NCBI GenBank assembly: GCA_028015205.1
Contig: CM051516.1
Span: 60,082,230 to 60,146,229, forward strand
Direction: 5' to 3'
Source of the DNA: Mytilisepta virgata
Lineage: Eukaryota; Mollusca; Bivalvia; Mytilida; Mytilidae
DNA: 64,000 nucleotides
Shown here: positions 39,001-54,000 of the stretch, one piece after another
How the letters are laid out: the number at the start of each line of letters is the position of its first letter
How positions within the stretch are numbered: position 1 is the stretch's first letter
Notes under the pieces: model-generated
Told to the model about the DNA's origin: nothing
Databases searched by the model: none
The model's input: only the letters and a program-made list of their open reading frames with translations
Translations under genes and position numbers: made by a program

Positions 39001-42000
39001 TTGTATTTATGAAAAAGTTTAATGTGGGCCGTTTAATGAAACCGGCTTCCTTTTCATGCTTTTATGGTATTTATTTATTTCAAATCAAAGGAAATTTTTA
39101 AATATATTTCACTGTTATTCATATCTGACACACAATTTTATTAATTCGTTTCGTTATATTCCGTTCGTATCTTACAAACATAATTAATAGAAATCGCACG
39201 ATTGGAAATCATGTATCGTGTAACGTGCATCGTGTGGTTTGCGTGTAACGTGCGAATCGTGTGCGTGTATCGTGTGAATCGTGTGCGTGTAACGTGCGAA
39301 TCGTGTGTGTGTAACGTGTGAATCGTGTGAGTGTGGTTTTGTGCGTTACACGCTCAACCATCTGTAGTAAACAAATAAGCAAGAAAAAAATATATGTTCA
39401 TGTGCTCATTTTAGAGCTATAAGGCCTTGAAAATTTGCAGGAAATGGGTTTTCTCTGGATTTTTCATTGTCTTTGCATTGACAACTTCAGTCTCTTAAAA
39501 ATGTATGAAAAAATAAAAAGGATTTCATAAAATTTTGTCAAATATCATTTTACGGTATATATGATTGAATTATAAAAGAAAAAGTGGGGGTTCATGGGCA
39601 AATAATTTCATGTTTAAGAAATGGATAAAACCCGAGGATTCCGAAAATCTGACAAAAACACCAAATCATGACCAGCGAGCATCCTTAAATAGTAAACATT
39701 TTGCTTCTCGTTCAATGAGGTAAGCAATCGCTTAGAGAATAAGGGTACAATGCATCTTTTATCCTGACAGAATTTATTGACTCGTTTTACAGGTTCCTTT
39801 TAAATTGAGTTAAGCAAATTGTATTGTATCCTTTCACAATGTAGTCCACCATCAGCGGTATCACCTTCGAGGAAAGAAGTTAGTGGGTTTAACTATTTAG
39901 TTCAATTTTCTTTCAGTTGATAGTTTTGACAATTTTTCGAACAACACAATTGAAACGGTGAAACTGATTTTGAAAATCATAGATTTATTGGAGAACTTCA
40001 CCATAGCAAAAAAACAGAAGGTGAGTAAAATATTACCAGATAGCATATCACAGTTGAGTTGTAATAATTAAACATGTAAAAAGTTAATAATATTAAATTG
40101 TTTTGCAAGTAATGTTCGAAGAAACCGCAATTGTTAAACGGTATCTCAAAGACATGAAAGAGTAATCATATCCTGGGCTGCATGTGGTCCGACTGTAGAT
40201 ACAACTACGGTAAAGAATTCCTTAAGTTGACTATGACATCACAGACATTATTTTTTTTCAATCGGAAATCTCTTTAATCTTTGATATATTTTATTTTCAG
40301 GTCATTGAACTATTGAGTAAAATATTAGTTACCTTGACTTCTGAGAATATCGACGAAATTGATGCAATAGCAAAGGGGGCTTTTGAAATATCAGAACAAA
40401 AAGAAAATTTCACAGAAACATCTCAGGTAGTAAGAAGCACGATTTTAATACGATTTCTGAAAATATTTCATGTACTTATGAACAAAATATATTCCAAATG
40501 ATGTTACGTTAATCAAACGAGTTGAATAGTGTCTTGAATCACTGACACAGATTTCCTTGAGTGATACATTATATCACATCGTTCATTGATCTTCATTGTC
40601 AACACTAATGAGGAACCAGGGTGAGTTATCTTTTCCTAACCAGTGTAGGTAAGGGAGATAATTAAATTCTCTCCCTTTGGTGCTGAGGCTAGAAGGGAGA
40701 CAAATTTATTATCTCACTTACCTACATTGGTTAGGAAACTATAACTCACTCTGGTTTCTCATTGGTTTTCGGTGAGATAATTATTGACTTTTGGGTTAAT
40801 AATTTAAAGGCACATTGGCAATCATTATATAAGTATGTAACTCCTGCTTCTGTACTGGATTTTTTTTAATGTGCTAGCTCTTAATGACGCATATTATCAC
40901 TGTTTAAATACTTGAAACAAAACCACAAAATATCTGAATAATCCTCCAAGTTATATATTAAAATAACAATCCAAAGATACTAATATTAGATATAGTAAAT
41001 TTATACTATGCTGTATACGACGCATTTCAAGGAGTTACCTCTCATCAGCAGCATTAAAACCGATACATTTGGAAGACCAAAAACCAAACTTATTTTAAAC
41101 AAGAAGTACTCAAAACCAAAAATACCGAAATAGTAAGCCAAATTTCAGCTAAGGAGATCTACCATGTGCAATACAAGGAATGAACCCTTAGTATTTGTAT
41201 TATTTTTGAATTTTGCTAAATACTGGTAATTTCTGTAACAAATCAATGAATAATCATGTCGGACAACAACGAAACAACAAAACAGAATACTTAATCACCG
41301 AGAAAGACTCCTTACAGTAAAAATGTGGTCGGAGTTACACTCGTTTTACGTTAACCAATTTTTAACCCTCCCCAGATGCAACTATGACAGTTATACGGAA
41401 TAACTGAAAAAAAATGACCAATAATAAAAAAAAATGTAAAGTGAAATACTATAAAATCGGTTAAAAACAGCAACTATCTCAGCTTTAAATTTTAATACAG
41501 GTAAATACAAGACCTAGATGTGTAGATTAATGAATTTGCACAATTAATTGACGGCCAAGTAAAGTTGCTGAACCCACAAATCAAAGAATCGTCGTATTTT
41601 ACTGACACAAAATATAAAAATATATGCACTTTATAATGTATCAGCTAGTGACTTTATAGCTACATTACAATATAGGAGAAATCTAAATAAATACATTGCC
41701 CTCAAATGACAATTCAATTGATGAGTCACCTTAAGTCATATAAAACTGACAAAAAAGTCACATTCCTGTTCTTAATGTTTATTTAAGCAAGATGTAAAAA
41801 AAGCCTTGGGCCCGCTTAAAGAGGTTTCAACTTAGCCCTTTATTATCAGGGCTAAATTTAGGATTAATTTTAGATAATGCTAATTTTAATAAAATAATAT
41901 ATGGCATGTTTTAACCTTTTACATATCATGATTATTGTCTATTTTCAAATGTTAAGTTAATAACCAAATATGGATAAATGATATTTTTCAGGAATCTGTC

Positions 42001-45000
42001 GCAATGGCTTTGGAAAAGATTTCTCGCCATCTGGCTTATTCAGATTTTATTTACAGAAATGAAACACAAAAAACAAAGAATATTTCCTTGTAGGTATAGA
42101 ATGTCTTCAAATTATGTTTACTCAATAAACACGACATAAAAGGCAGGCAATACTATTACTATTTTAGATAACTTTGTATTGTAGTGAGAAACTTCTAATT
42201 TAGATATATTTTATAAGAAGTTACCAATGATGTTTTTTATTGAATACTGCACGATTATATTCTCAATAGGTAACAATTATTTGTAGTTAATTTCAAATAA
42301 ACCTGAGTAATACAATAGATCTAATTTCATTTCCAATAGGAAATATTAAAAGGAGCTGATTGTTATGCAAAAACTGAAATAAAATAAAATAATTTTTGTT
42401 ATATGACAAAAATAACAAGTTTATTTTTTAACTTGACAAATATATTACCCATACTTTCCGTAAATTACAGGATAACTCTGCAGTCTGCATCTAACATATT
42501 TGATTTGACAGTTCCTGATCTTCAGAATGATAATTACACTATAATTTTTGAGAATGAAGCATCGAGCAATGGTACTAAATGGATTAAAAACCTAGACAAA
42601 AATGTGGAAGTCAACGATATGAAGGTAAACGGTTCTTCCTTTTCTCTCCATATATCCTTGCAAAATAAGATACCTGCCACAAGAAAGGAGACGAAACAGC
42701 TGCTAAACTTAATACGTTAACAATCTTCTATTGAGTTATTATTAAAACGTATCACAAAATTTGATGCGCTGTATCGCCAATTCGTTGACTGACAACTCAT
42801 CAGCAGTGCTCGAGATCAAAATATTGGAAAACCGGTTAAAGATATAATGATCAATTAATAAGCACAACCATCAAAAATCAAAACAATTAAAACAAACAGG
42901 TATCCAAACTCAGCTAAGGGTTACCTCTGCAACAAGACGAAGAGCCTTAGAAATTTCTGGTAATTTTTGTCAAATGTTGAACGGAAAATTTAAAGGCATT
43001 TTGAGTAATGAATCATGACAGTACAAAAGTGTTGGCTTACTGGCCTGATAATGCCCTTGGGACTAACTGTCCACCAGCAGTGACATAGACCCAGTGGTAG
43101 TAATAAAACGTATCACAAAATACCGAAGAAATTTGATGCACTGTATAGCCATTTCGTTGACTGACAACTCATCAGCAGTGCTCGAGATCACTTTATTTGT
43201 CTTGTTGTTGCTTTTGTTCATTACCTTTTTTCAGTTTCCACATCACCCTCATTAGCGAAATTGATATTGCTTTCAGATTGCTTTGTTTCAAGGTTTTATC
43301 CTACCTTTGCAAAGCTTTGAAACTATTTCTAAGGATGGAAAATCTATTAAAATGTTTCAGGTTTAAAATTCTATGCTCAAGTATAAAGTGATGTACTAAG
43401 CTGGCACTATGGTGGCAGTTCGGATAAAATTTTAAAAGATTAATTGATTTATTGATTTAAATGTTTTTATTTAGAAAAACATTTCAAGGACTTGTCTCAA
43501 CATGAAATATTGGCTCTGTTTTAATTTATCTGTACAAAGTTTTTAATTGTCCAGATGGCATTACTCAATTGTATATATGAACTATCGGTGGACCCTGATA
43601 TTGTCCAGACTGACATTTTAAAATACCATATTATTACTTGAGCTGTGATCTATAATACAATTTACAACAATACCACGGAAGTTTCTGAGTTGTACATTAT
43701 TGGTCTTGCTCACTGCTAATAAGACTTTGTTATTGAAATAAAATGTTAACGTACAATGCATCAGAATTGTGGTAACACAACAATTTTTTGTTTGAAATGT
43801 CATTTCATTGTAGATAGCTAGAACTAAAATGATTTTCAGTATTGCGGATAACATTGCTCATGCGTTGTTACAAATAACTGACGAAATATCAAGCACTCAG
43901 TTATTGACCAAGAACTTGGATCTGGTAGTAGGAATGTCTATGTTGAATAGTAAAAACGGAACAACAGTATTTAGTTCCAGGGAAATAAGTGGTCAAACTG
44001 TTCAAAGTTCTTTTCAACTTCCTCCCGATATTAGAAATCAAACATCACTGTCTAATCAGACAGAATTAAGATATCAGGTACACAGTTATCATTTAATTAC
44101 TTAACTAGAAAACTTAAATGCATTCCCTTCATGGAGAATGTCTAAAAACAAATTATCATTTTTTTTTTCAATAAACATTTTATCAATAGCAATGAACAGC
44201 TGGAGAAAATTAACTGAAAAAAAGATTTACTGGCTCCATGGTTAAAGAATAAGTAAATGCAGTTTGAATTGCAAGAAGTCATGGTATCTAATCCTTACAT
44301 TATATTGTTTGTTATGATTGTAAAGATAATATAGTCCGTCTCTAAATGTAAACCTTATAACTTAAAGAAGGTCAAATATCACTGTAAGATGTATTATTTT
44401 TTTTTCAAATCTTTCAGAAGGGATATTCTTTTGTGATACATGTATTTCTTAAATTTCTATCTTTATCTTATCACAAATCAGTTTTTCTTTTTACCATGTT
44501 TAAATCTCTTTATAAATAGTTTATCGTGTTAAGTATTGTAGTTGAACATTTGATACCAATTTCTATGGGCTGTATATGTATATTTCAACAAACTAGAAAT
44601 GATGTAGAGCTGAATCAAATCTAAAACAATCGAAAAAGTTAAAAGGTTTCATTTGTATATGAAAATATTTATGAAATCTCTCCAGATAAAATAATTATGT
44701 GGTAGGTTGCTTTTTTATGGTGTTTGGTCGAAATATCATTTTAAAATGTCTTCAAATAAAGAGCATATCAGAACGGTATCAAGTAAGATTTGAACCTCTG
44801 CTGTAAAGAAAAATTATTGAGCATTGATTTCATTTCTGTTCTAAATTAAAACTGCTATTGTTGATACTAATTTGCTTATCTTTTTGTCATAAAATCTATA
44901 TAATTTTCTTACAGATGTTATTTGCAAACAAAAATCCACTCTTATGGCATGGGTCATCTAGATTTATAACAACACCAATGTTGTCATTAACACTGAAGGA

Positions 45001-48000
45001 TGAAACATTAAAATCGGTTGAAATAAGTAGCTTAACTAGTCCGGTCGTCATAAACATTCCTACTGCGGGTAATTGTTTAAAGTAAATGATATCACTTTTG
45101 TTTGCATTTGTATCATGTTTCTTTTTCAGGCAGTAGATAATTGCTGAAGGCCACAACCATGTATCATGTTATTTCTCAACATGACGCTGCATCCAAAGTC
45201 AAACACATCTCTATAGTATTATTTCTCGACTCATCTTAACTTAAAACGGTCCTTTGAGCTATTTCCGTGATATGGTGATGTGTCTTATGCTCTCAGTGTA
45301 ATTATAAATTTCGATATTTCTTCTGAAACAATAAGTTAATTGAACTACCTTTGGCAGTATTATATATTACCATGCTTACCAATGAGTTTTGATGGTGGTA
45401 AATTGAACACGCATTCTTACCACAGAAACATCCTGTGTATCAAACAGCTGATAGTCAAGTTTAAATGATTTCAGTTTTCTGGTTATTTAAAGTATAATCA
45501 ATTTAATGATTGGATCGATTCAGTTTGAGATTGATATTATATGGTTGGTTGGTTGGTTTGTTGGTTAATTGGGGTTTTATGCCACTCTCAGCGCAATCAG
45601 CTTAATCGAGTCTGCCATTTTTTTGATGACGAAAGTAGCGGAAGTGTGCAGACAGAAAACCCTACCTACGGTATTGAAGCTGTAAATACTTGTTAATAAA
45701 GATCGGAGTCGAACACACCTCGCCACGAACTGTATTCGAACTCAAAACCTCAGTGTTGATAAGCTAGTACCATTCGTTGTTACAATGAAGTACCAAGGCC
45801 ACCGCGGCCATCTATTCAATTGATACATTTATATCTCAAAGTTAACCAATATGTAATGCGTTAATCTTTGTTTTAAGGTGAAGACCACTTTGACACTTTG
45901 ACTGTAAATGTGTCATGTAATCTAACAGAGGCTGACGAGAGACATTTTCTTCGTATCGAAGTAGAACAGCCAAAAGATCAGTATTATATGTTGAGGATGG
46001 TAACCAATTCCTCATTGCAACAGATATTCTTTAGAACCGGAATTGATTTTAAGAAAAAAGTTACAATTTCTGATGTAAAGAATGGCACTCTTCTAAATGA
46101 GCCATATATGGTGTTTATTAACAGTCCGAAGAATATATCTGTTACTTGGAGCGTGGGTATCATTCCCTTTGTTAAAGACGTTAGCTTATGTATCCCAAAT
46201 ATTTCTATCAGGATTTCATCTAATGCCATCTCTTGTCGATACTGGGATGATATGGAAATATGGAAAACTGATGGCTGTCAGGTCTGTATACTGTAAAACA
46301 CAGAACTAGAAATTAAACTTATTCTTAAAAACTGGTATCATAAGGTGTGAGTGGATGCATTAGTTTGGTAGTTGATAAGTTCTGTGTTCAATCTCAACCA
46401 TATTAATTATCTATCATAGGGCTTATAAATCAACTCCTTTGGATAAATTTTGTCAGCTAAGTAGTATTCTGTAATGCATTAAAATCACTTAAATTGACAC
46501 CGAATTATTGTCTCTGTCGTCCATTTAAAAAAAAAAAAAAAATCGAAATCTATCTATTCAAATATAATCTAAATAAAAAATAGTTTAGGCATGAAAAGCA
46601 CTTCTTACCTACAATTTTGTATCCAAGTTAATTTTACAGTCGTCATCACGAATTGATTGACGGTTACAGTGTTCCAATATCTAAGATTATGTTGGACCTG
46701 TTCCTACTGTCGTTACATTTCATGTGCCTCCACAGATTTGTGACTTCCACTGTACTGACTTTGTTGAACTTCACGACGGGTGCCGTATACGGAACAGGAA
46801 CTGCTTACCCTTCCGGAGCACATGGGTTCACTTCCGATTTTTATAGGAATTCGTGTTGTTCATTGTTTTTTAGTTTTCAGTGTTTATTTGCTGTGCTTAT
46901 GATTGTTCATCTGTCTTCCCGGCTTTGTCTGTCCAATGGATCACGTTTTTTTTATTTGCTCCTAAGGTATACTTGTCCTCTTTACAAAAAGTCAATTTGA
47001 CTTTGATTTTGGCTGTCCCATTTAGGTAAATTTGGAATTTTGAGATCACATTTTGTACTTTGGTGTTCTAGTCGTGACAGTAAGTCCATAAATGAGCAAA
47101 ATTTGTTATAGAGTCCCATTGTTATTGCACCCTCCCTCATAAATTTCACATTGACAGGAGTTTTAAATGTGACTTTGGTTTGTCTGAAATTAGATATTTG
47201 AGTACCCGATTAAATTAGGTAGAAAGAATTAAGGACAATAAGTTCATAATGCTATTGACCTTTCTATAATTTATCATTTCAAGATCTCAAGTTCTATCAA
47301 GAAAATTGCCGTTATATTTTAATCACCGTTTGTAGCAAACATGATAATTTTGATATCAGTAGTACCATGATTTTTGGTGAACTTTAAAAAATATATATCT
47401 ATATTTTTACATTATTTCATAGGTCTCGTCTTTAACAACTGGACGGCAGCTGAAGTGCTATTGTGACCATCTCACAAATTTTGCAGGTGGCATCTTTGTA
47501 TTGCCAAACTTTGTTGATCCTATAAAAGATGCTGTTCTCTTTTTGACATTTTTTGAAAATCCAGTAATTGTTATGGCAGTGCTGTTAATATGGATTATGT
47601 ATTTTCTTATGCTCAACTGGGCTAAGCAAGCTGATCGCAGAGATTCATCCAAGGTAATAAGAATATGTTGTGAGTGTTTCTAAAGTCAGATTTTCGTATG
47701 TCATGTTTAATTTTATTACACAAATATCACCTCCTAGCTTTACGTATGTCCTGTTAATATATCAATTATAAAAGTTGAAATAAATGTTATCAGAGAAAAA
47801 GTGAAAGAGTAAATACCCGTATAATAAATTACTAAAATTTTCAGTTATTTGATTTTTGACATTAATGGTATGTGTAAACAAATTTTGTATATCGATTTTC
47901 ACCCGTAATTTTTTTCTATTATAGGGTGGTATTTTAACTCCCTTCCCAAGTAATCCAAATGAAACCTTTAAATACGTTATGTGCATCGTAACTGGTTGGC

Positions 48001-51000
48001 GAAGAACAGGTGGTACTACGTCAAATGTATGCTGTTACTTACGAGGGACCATTGGCCGAAGTGCAAAGCAATTTCTGTCTATGTTATCTACGGGGAATTT
48101 CCTTTTCCGACCAGGATCTGAAGACTGGTTTCTTGTCACCTCAGATTATGATCTAGGGGAACTTGAGAGTGTATTAATATGGCACGATAACAGTGGATCC
48201 TCTCCCTCATGGTAAGGAAATAAATAATCCATTCTGTATTTCCAGTTTGTTTCTAACCTTATTTAAAACCATTTAATGCAAAAGTAAGGATCAAAATAAC
48301 GAGAAAAACGTGTAGAAGTCCCCAAAAAGCTTCTGATAATTTTCTATTAGGAGTTGGTTGCTGCTGACTTAACTCCCTGCTGTGTGTGTTTTGCACGTTT
48401 CAATATTGAATAATATATCATAATGATTATGACGTTTGTATTTTTACAATGCATGTATATGTAAAATGTGATGGATAACGATTTTAACTAAAATATATAT
48501 TAAAATAAATACAGTATTTCCTCTTTCAGGTTTTTGTCCAGAATTTTAATACAAGATCTTCAAAATAAACAAATATACAACTTTTATTATAATGATTGGC
48601 TGGGTGAAGAAACTGGTTACACTGAAGTTAGCCTACAAAATATATCAAATACAGAACTTAAGAAACATTTTGGAAATCAGTTTGTGTTAAAAACAAGCCA
48701 AGACCTACGACAAAGCCATTTATGGATAAGTATAATTTCCAAACCACCAGGCAGTAATTTTACAAGAATGCAACGATTAACTTGTGCTTTAACATTATTG
48801 CTATGCACTATGCTAATCTGTCTTATGTTTCACGGAATACCAACAGATGACGCTGTTAAGGCAGATCTTTCAGGTTTTAAATTTGAAATATCTTTGAAGG
48901 ACATCATCATTGGTATTGAGAGTAGTATAATAATGTTTCCTATCAATCTACTCGTCATCGAACTTTTTGCACGAGCGAAACCAAAAATGTCGGTTGGTGA
49001 TAATTGTTATGTTGAAGTATTAATGGAAAAGTCGAAAGAGTATGTTGAAGAAGGCGGTAAAAAAAAAAATAAAAAGACTGAAACTATAGCATATGAAAGG
49101 CAAATGTAAGTATGCTATTAAATAAATCCGTGTTACATTTTTGTGGTTAAACAAATTAGCCATGTACATAATGGATAAGGTAAAATCAGTGCTGAAACAA
49201 CACTGATGGAAGATTGGATTTACAACAGTCTGAATTTTCAGAAAAGGCCATGTCATTTGGCGTACGTCATCCGTCGTCGTAACTTTTTCTTTAAATATCT
49301 TCTCCTTTGAAACCACTGTGCTAAGTGGAACAAAACTTGGCAGCAATGGTCCTTAGTTGGTCCTCTTTTAGAATTATATCTGATGACCCGGCCCGTCATC
49401 CAAGATGGCCGCCGGAGCCATACATAGTTTAACATAGGACCCTATGGGAAATTTCCTCTTGTCTGAACGTTTAAACCAAATTTAACAAAACTTAACAGCA
49501 ATGGTCCTTAGGCGGTCTTTTTTCAGAAATGTATCCGATGACCCAACTCGTCATCCAATATGGCCGCCAGAGTCGGATATAGTTAAACATTGGACCTTAT
49601 AGAAAATTTAATTAAAAATTTTCTGGTCAAACACACTGGGATAATTGGAACAAACCTTAGCAGCAATTGTTTTTAGGTGGTTCTCTTTCCGAATTGTATC
49701 CGATGAGCCCGTCCACCATCCAAGATGGCTGCCAGAGCCGAACATAGTTTAACATAGGACCATATGGGGAATTTACTGAAAGATCTTCTTGTCTGAAACC
49801 GCTTAGCCAATTGGAACAAAACTAGGCAGAAATGGGCCTTAGGTGGTCCTCTTTTAGAGTTGTTTCCGATGACATGGCTTGTCTTCCAAGATGGCCACCA
49901 GGGCCGAATATAGTTTAACATACGCCTCTATGGGAAATTTACTTAAAGATCTTCTTGTCTGATACCACTAGGCCAATTGAAACAAAACTTGGCAGCAATG
50001 GTCTTAATTAGGTGGTTCTCTTTCAGAATTATATCCGATGAGCCAACCCGTGATCCAAGATTGCCACCAAAGTCGAACATAGTTTAACATAGGACCTAAT
50101 ATGAAAAATCACTGAAAGATCTTCTTGTTTGAAACAAATGAGCCAGTTGGTTTGACAGCAAAGTTCCAGGCTGCCAGTCAAGATGGATATACTCCTGGTG
50201 AGCGATACAGGCTCCTGGGAGCCTCTAGTTATTGTCATCCTATTATGAATAACAATGCATTTATTTTGTACCATATGGAAGTAAGCTATGAATGAAGAAA
50301 ACTGTCAAAACTGCACTTTTTCCCCTTGATATCCGACCTGAACTGGCAGGGCGTCATTTGTAAGAGCATCAAGGGCGTGACGAACAGCTGTAATTGGACA
50401 CATGGCGTCATAAAAAGCAAGATACGATAGAGTTCGGTTCGATGATAGCCGTCCCCCTTTTTCACGTGATTTTGTAGCTGCAGTTCCATGGTGCTACCCT
50501 GTTGACATTACAAAATGTATACTGTGTATCTGCACTTCAGATATTTATTTAAAAAGTAACTGCACCAAGGTCCTAAATACAGTTTCTTCATTCTCAAAAT
50601 TCACACTTGCAGGGTTTTAACCTGCGTCTCCAACGTGAAAGCAGGTATAGCAGCCTCTCGACTCCGTTCGTCCGTCCGTATGTCACGCTTAGGAGTACAT
50701 ACTTTGTGTAATCTTAAACTGTATTAAACCAATATTTTTCAAACTTAAAATGCGTAGTGTTTATATACATATTGAACATGTGCATCTCTAATTTACGACA
50801 TTTTGGGGCATATTTGACAGATTTGTACTGTGAATCTTCGCATGTTGAACTTAGCCATTTTTCAGCAATACATGCTATGAACGGTGCATACTTTGTGTAA
50901 TGTGTAACTCCGACTGTATTGAACCAATATTTTTTAAACTTTGCGTGGAGTTTATATACATTATCAAAGATGTGCACCTCCTATATTTGGGGACAAGTTT

Positions 51001-54000
51001 GACAAATTTTTACTATGAATTTTTGCATGTTGAACCTGACAAACATGTGACGTTGACGCAGGTCCAGACATGTAATTGGTTTTGTTTGTTCATTGTTTTC
51101 TTCTCCAGTATGCCATTCAAAACAAGTTACATGTACAATGGTACTGATATTTTCTATTTGATAAATGGAAATCTCAAATATTAAATGTTGATTGTGATGT
51201 CTTTAGTCTTTCATTTAAATCTGTTACTGTTATTTGGGGTTTATTGACAATTCAGTTTACGAGCGCCTGTATATAATAGTGACGTGCATTTTATGTTTTT
51301 TTGTGGAATTAAAGGTTACAGGTCTGTTTTAATGCACTTATATTTAGTTTAATGGGATTATGTAGTAAAAGAAGCGTATTTCACATTTATTTCTTGAGTC
51401 AGTTGTGAAGGTAACTTGATGCTTATGACTATAAATTATTTTTTTTTAAGTCTCTATGCTATATTTATTATGTTTGTTTCAGGTTACCGTGGTGGGTCAT
51501 TTACATTGCATGGGTCATTGCTATATTTACATCATTGACGGCTTCGTATTTTGTTATGTTGTACGGGTTGATGTATGGTTACAGGGACAGTTTAGAATGG
51601 TTGGTTTCTTTCTGTACAGCTTTTGTGGATGAGTCTGTTTTAATGGAGCCCTTAAAAGTCATTTTATTTGCTGCAATACTCACCGTCTTATTAAAGAGGT
51701 CAGTCAAACCAGGAAATGCACCAGCTGTTGTAGTTTATAATGCAATGGGTACATACTTTTAATTTACAGTTACAATATATTATAAGTGTGATTATTTAAA
51801 TTTTAAACTGTTATATGCTTTTGGCTTGCTGTTTTATTGTTCTAAGAATATACATTTAAAGAAAACTTCAATTTCTATGTAATGTCTCTCGAAATATAAT
51901 CAACTATACATTAATACTCTTTAATATAATTCACTGATTAGAATAGTTTGCCAAATTTCCCCGGTCTGGTCTAATTGAAATGATAAACTATAAAATTAGC
52001 TTGAAATGGTTCTTTTAATCAGTGTTCCTCCAAATATTATGTTTAATTAATTTTTGTATAGTAACTATGTTTAAAGGTATCATTTATTAGTCTCTCGTGC
52101 ATTATAAATCTCATATCTCTATTTTACCTTTACTTAACTGATACCATCAAGCCAATTCCAGGTTTAATATATTGTATTTTACACACTGTAGTCTTACTGA
52201 AATATATCCTAAATGCTTTCATTTTCATATATATAAAGTTGAAAAGTTGAGAGGGAGAACTCTTGATTTTCTGAGAAACATACAAGTTATTAATAAATAT
52301 TTGCTCTACAGTTGGCCGATATCGATAGCATGTTCAGAACAAATGTTAAATAATCCAACAGATTTATTTCGACAGAAGGACACCGAACAAAATTATATGC
52401 GGCCAACTGCTTTTCAGTATGTAAAAACTTGACGTCATAATTGATTTTGGATGACTCGAACCTCGACTAAATCGAATAGAATGGTCAGGTCGCATCGACT
52501 TTGACATATCGAAGTTCGACTGTAAGTAATCACTGTTCATGTTTAGGTAATTTGTTGTTTATCATTTTTAAATAGCACACTCTTATTTAAATTGTGTTTC
52601 TTGTCCTACTTTTTAGTTTATTAATTTTTTCTTGAAAATGGTACCTTTTCCAATAGTTTTCTTTTTTGCAGTGGATCTTTGATTATTATAATATTAAATT
52701 TTCAGGAGATGCAAAAAATAAATATTTGAAAAGTAGGCTGGTTAACATTATTTTTATACCAGACCGTGTTCCACGAAAAATGCTGGAAAAGATAAAAAAG
52801 AAAAATGAACTGGAGATGGCACTTCAGATTACAGTCCAGGATCTAGCATTATACCTACTATTTACGTTTGTTGTACTATTTGTAGTCCATAGCCATCGAT
52901 CAACTGAAACATGTTTTCAGCAGTCAAAAGTTGTTAGCGACTTGTTTGTTCAGTCTTCATTCAATATGGTAAGAGATAGTCAGAGATTGCTCTGACGTCT
53001 GACGGCCTTTTTGTGATATGCTGGGGCCTCGGGACGTCAGAGCGCACTCCATATAGAAAACATAGAAATTGCCGTCCCAGACTTGGGGCGGCAGTTTTTA
53101 GACTCGAAATCGAAATATCAAATTATAAGTAGATCAATCATACACTAATCAATTCCTTATTCATTTTTCTCTAAGAATATGTACATTTTATTGACCAACA
53201 ACCTCCCTGTACCATAAACGAAAGCTTTATTCGCTTAAACTCACCATTTTCGTCATTTCACTTTCACTTTGAACAATTTGTCACATGACTGCGTTATTTC
53301 ATTTGATTTGTACTAAATTTATGCTTATGACCCCGGTAACCCGCATGTATTTTCTAACCGGAAGTCCTTTATATATAGTCATGTTTTCAGTGGTATGTAA
53401 ATGAGGTTGACGTGTGCCATTCTACATGCATAAATTAACACCGTTATTCCAAGTTCTGTAAAGAAATAAGGTGTGATCGCAATATCTTGTTTCTACAAAG
53501 CTTACCACACTTCATAATGATAGGGAGAAGTGATTTTCTCTTTGAGGTACAGCAATAAAAATGGCTTTTATTCCAGGTGAGCGATACAAGCTCAGCCTTC
53601 TGAGCCTCTAGTTTCTATATCTCAGAATTATAAAGCATGTAGACATTTTAATAATAGTGTCTTTGTTCTAAGATCATAAGCGATAATAAATAGAAGCCTA
53701 AGATTGTCGGAATATTCCAAATGAATGTCTACAATAATAAGCTATGCTGTCAAGTAAATATGAATTTAATCGGACAATAACAACAAAAGCATTTTTCTAA
53801 AATTAGATATTCTTGTGAATTTATTGCATGTACAACCCAACTAAAAACAGGTCCAATACTTGTTCCATTTCTGCCCCTAAATAATTTCCAATAACATTTT
53901 TATTTTTATTGTTTAGATACGTACTCAGCAACATTTATGGGATTATCTTAATAATACTTTGATCGAAAGCTTGAAACAGAATAATGAATCGAATGTGAAA

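Noticed and set aside
52666..52705. Exon start at the cag near 52672
   Set aside because: The incoming phase is 1; only the acceptor ending at 52705 continues the frame.
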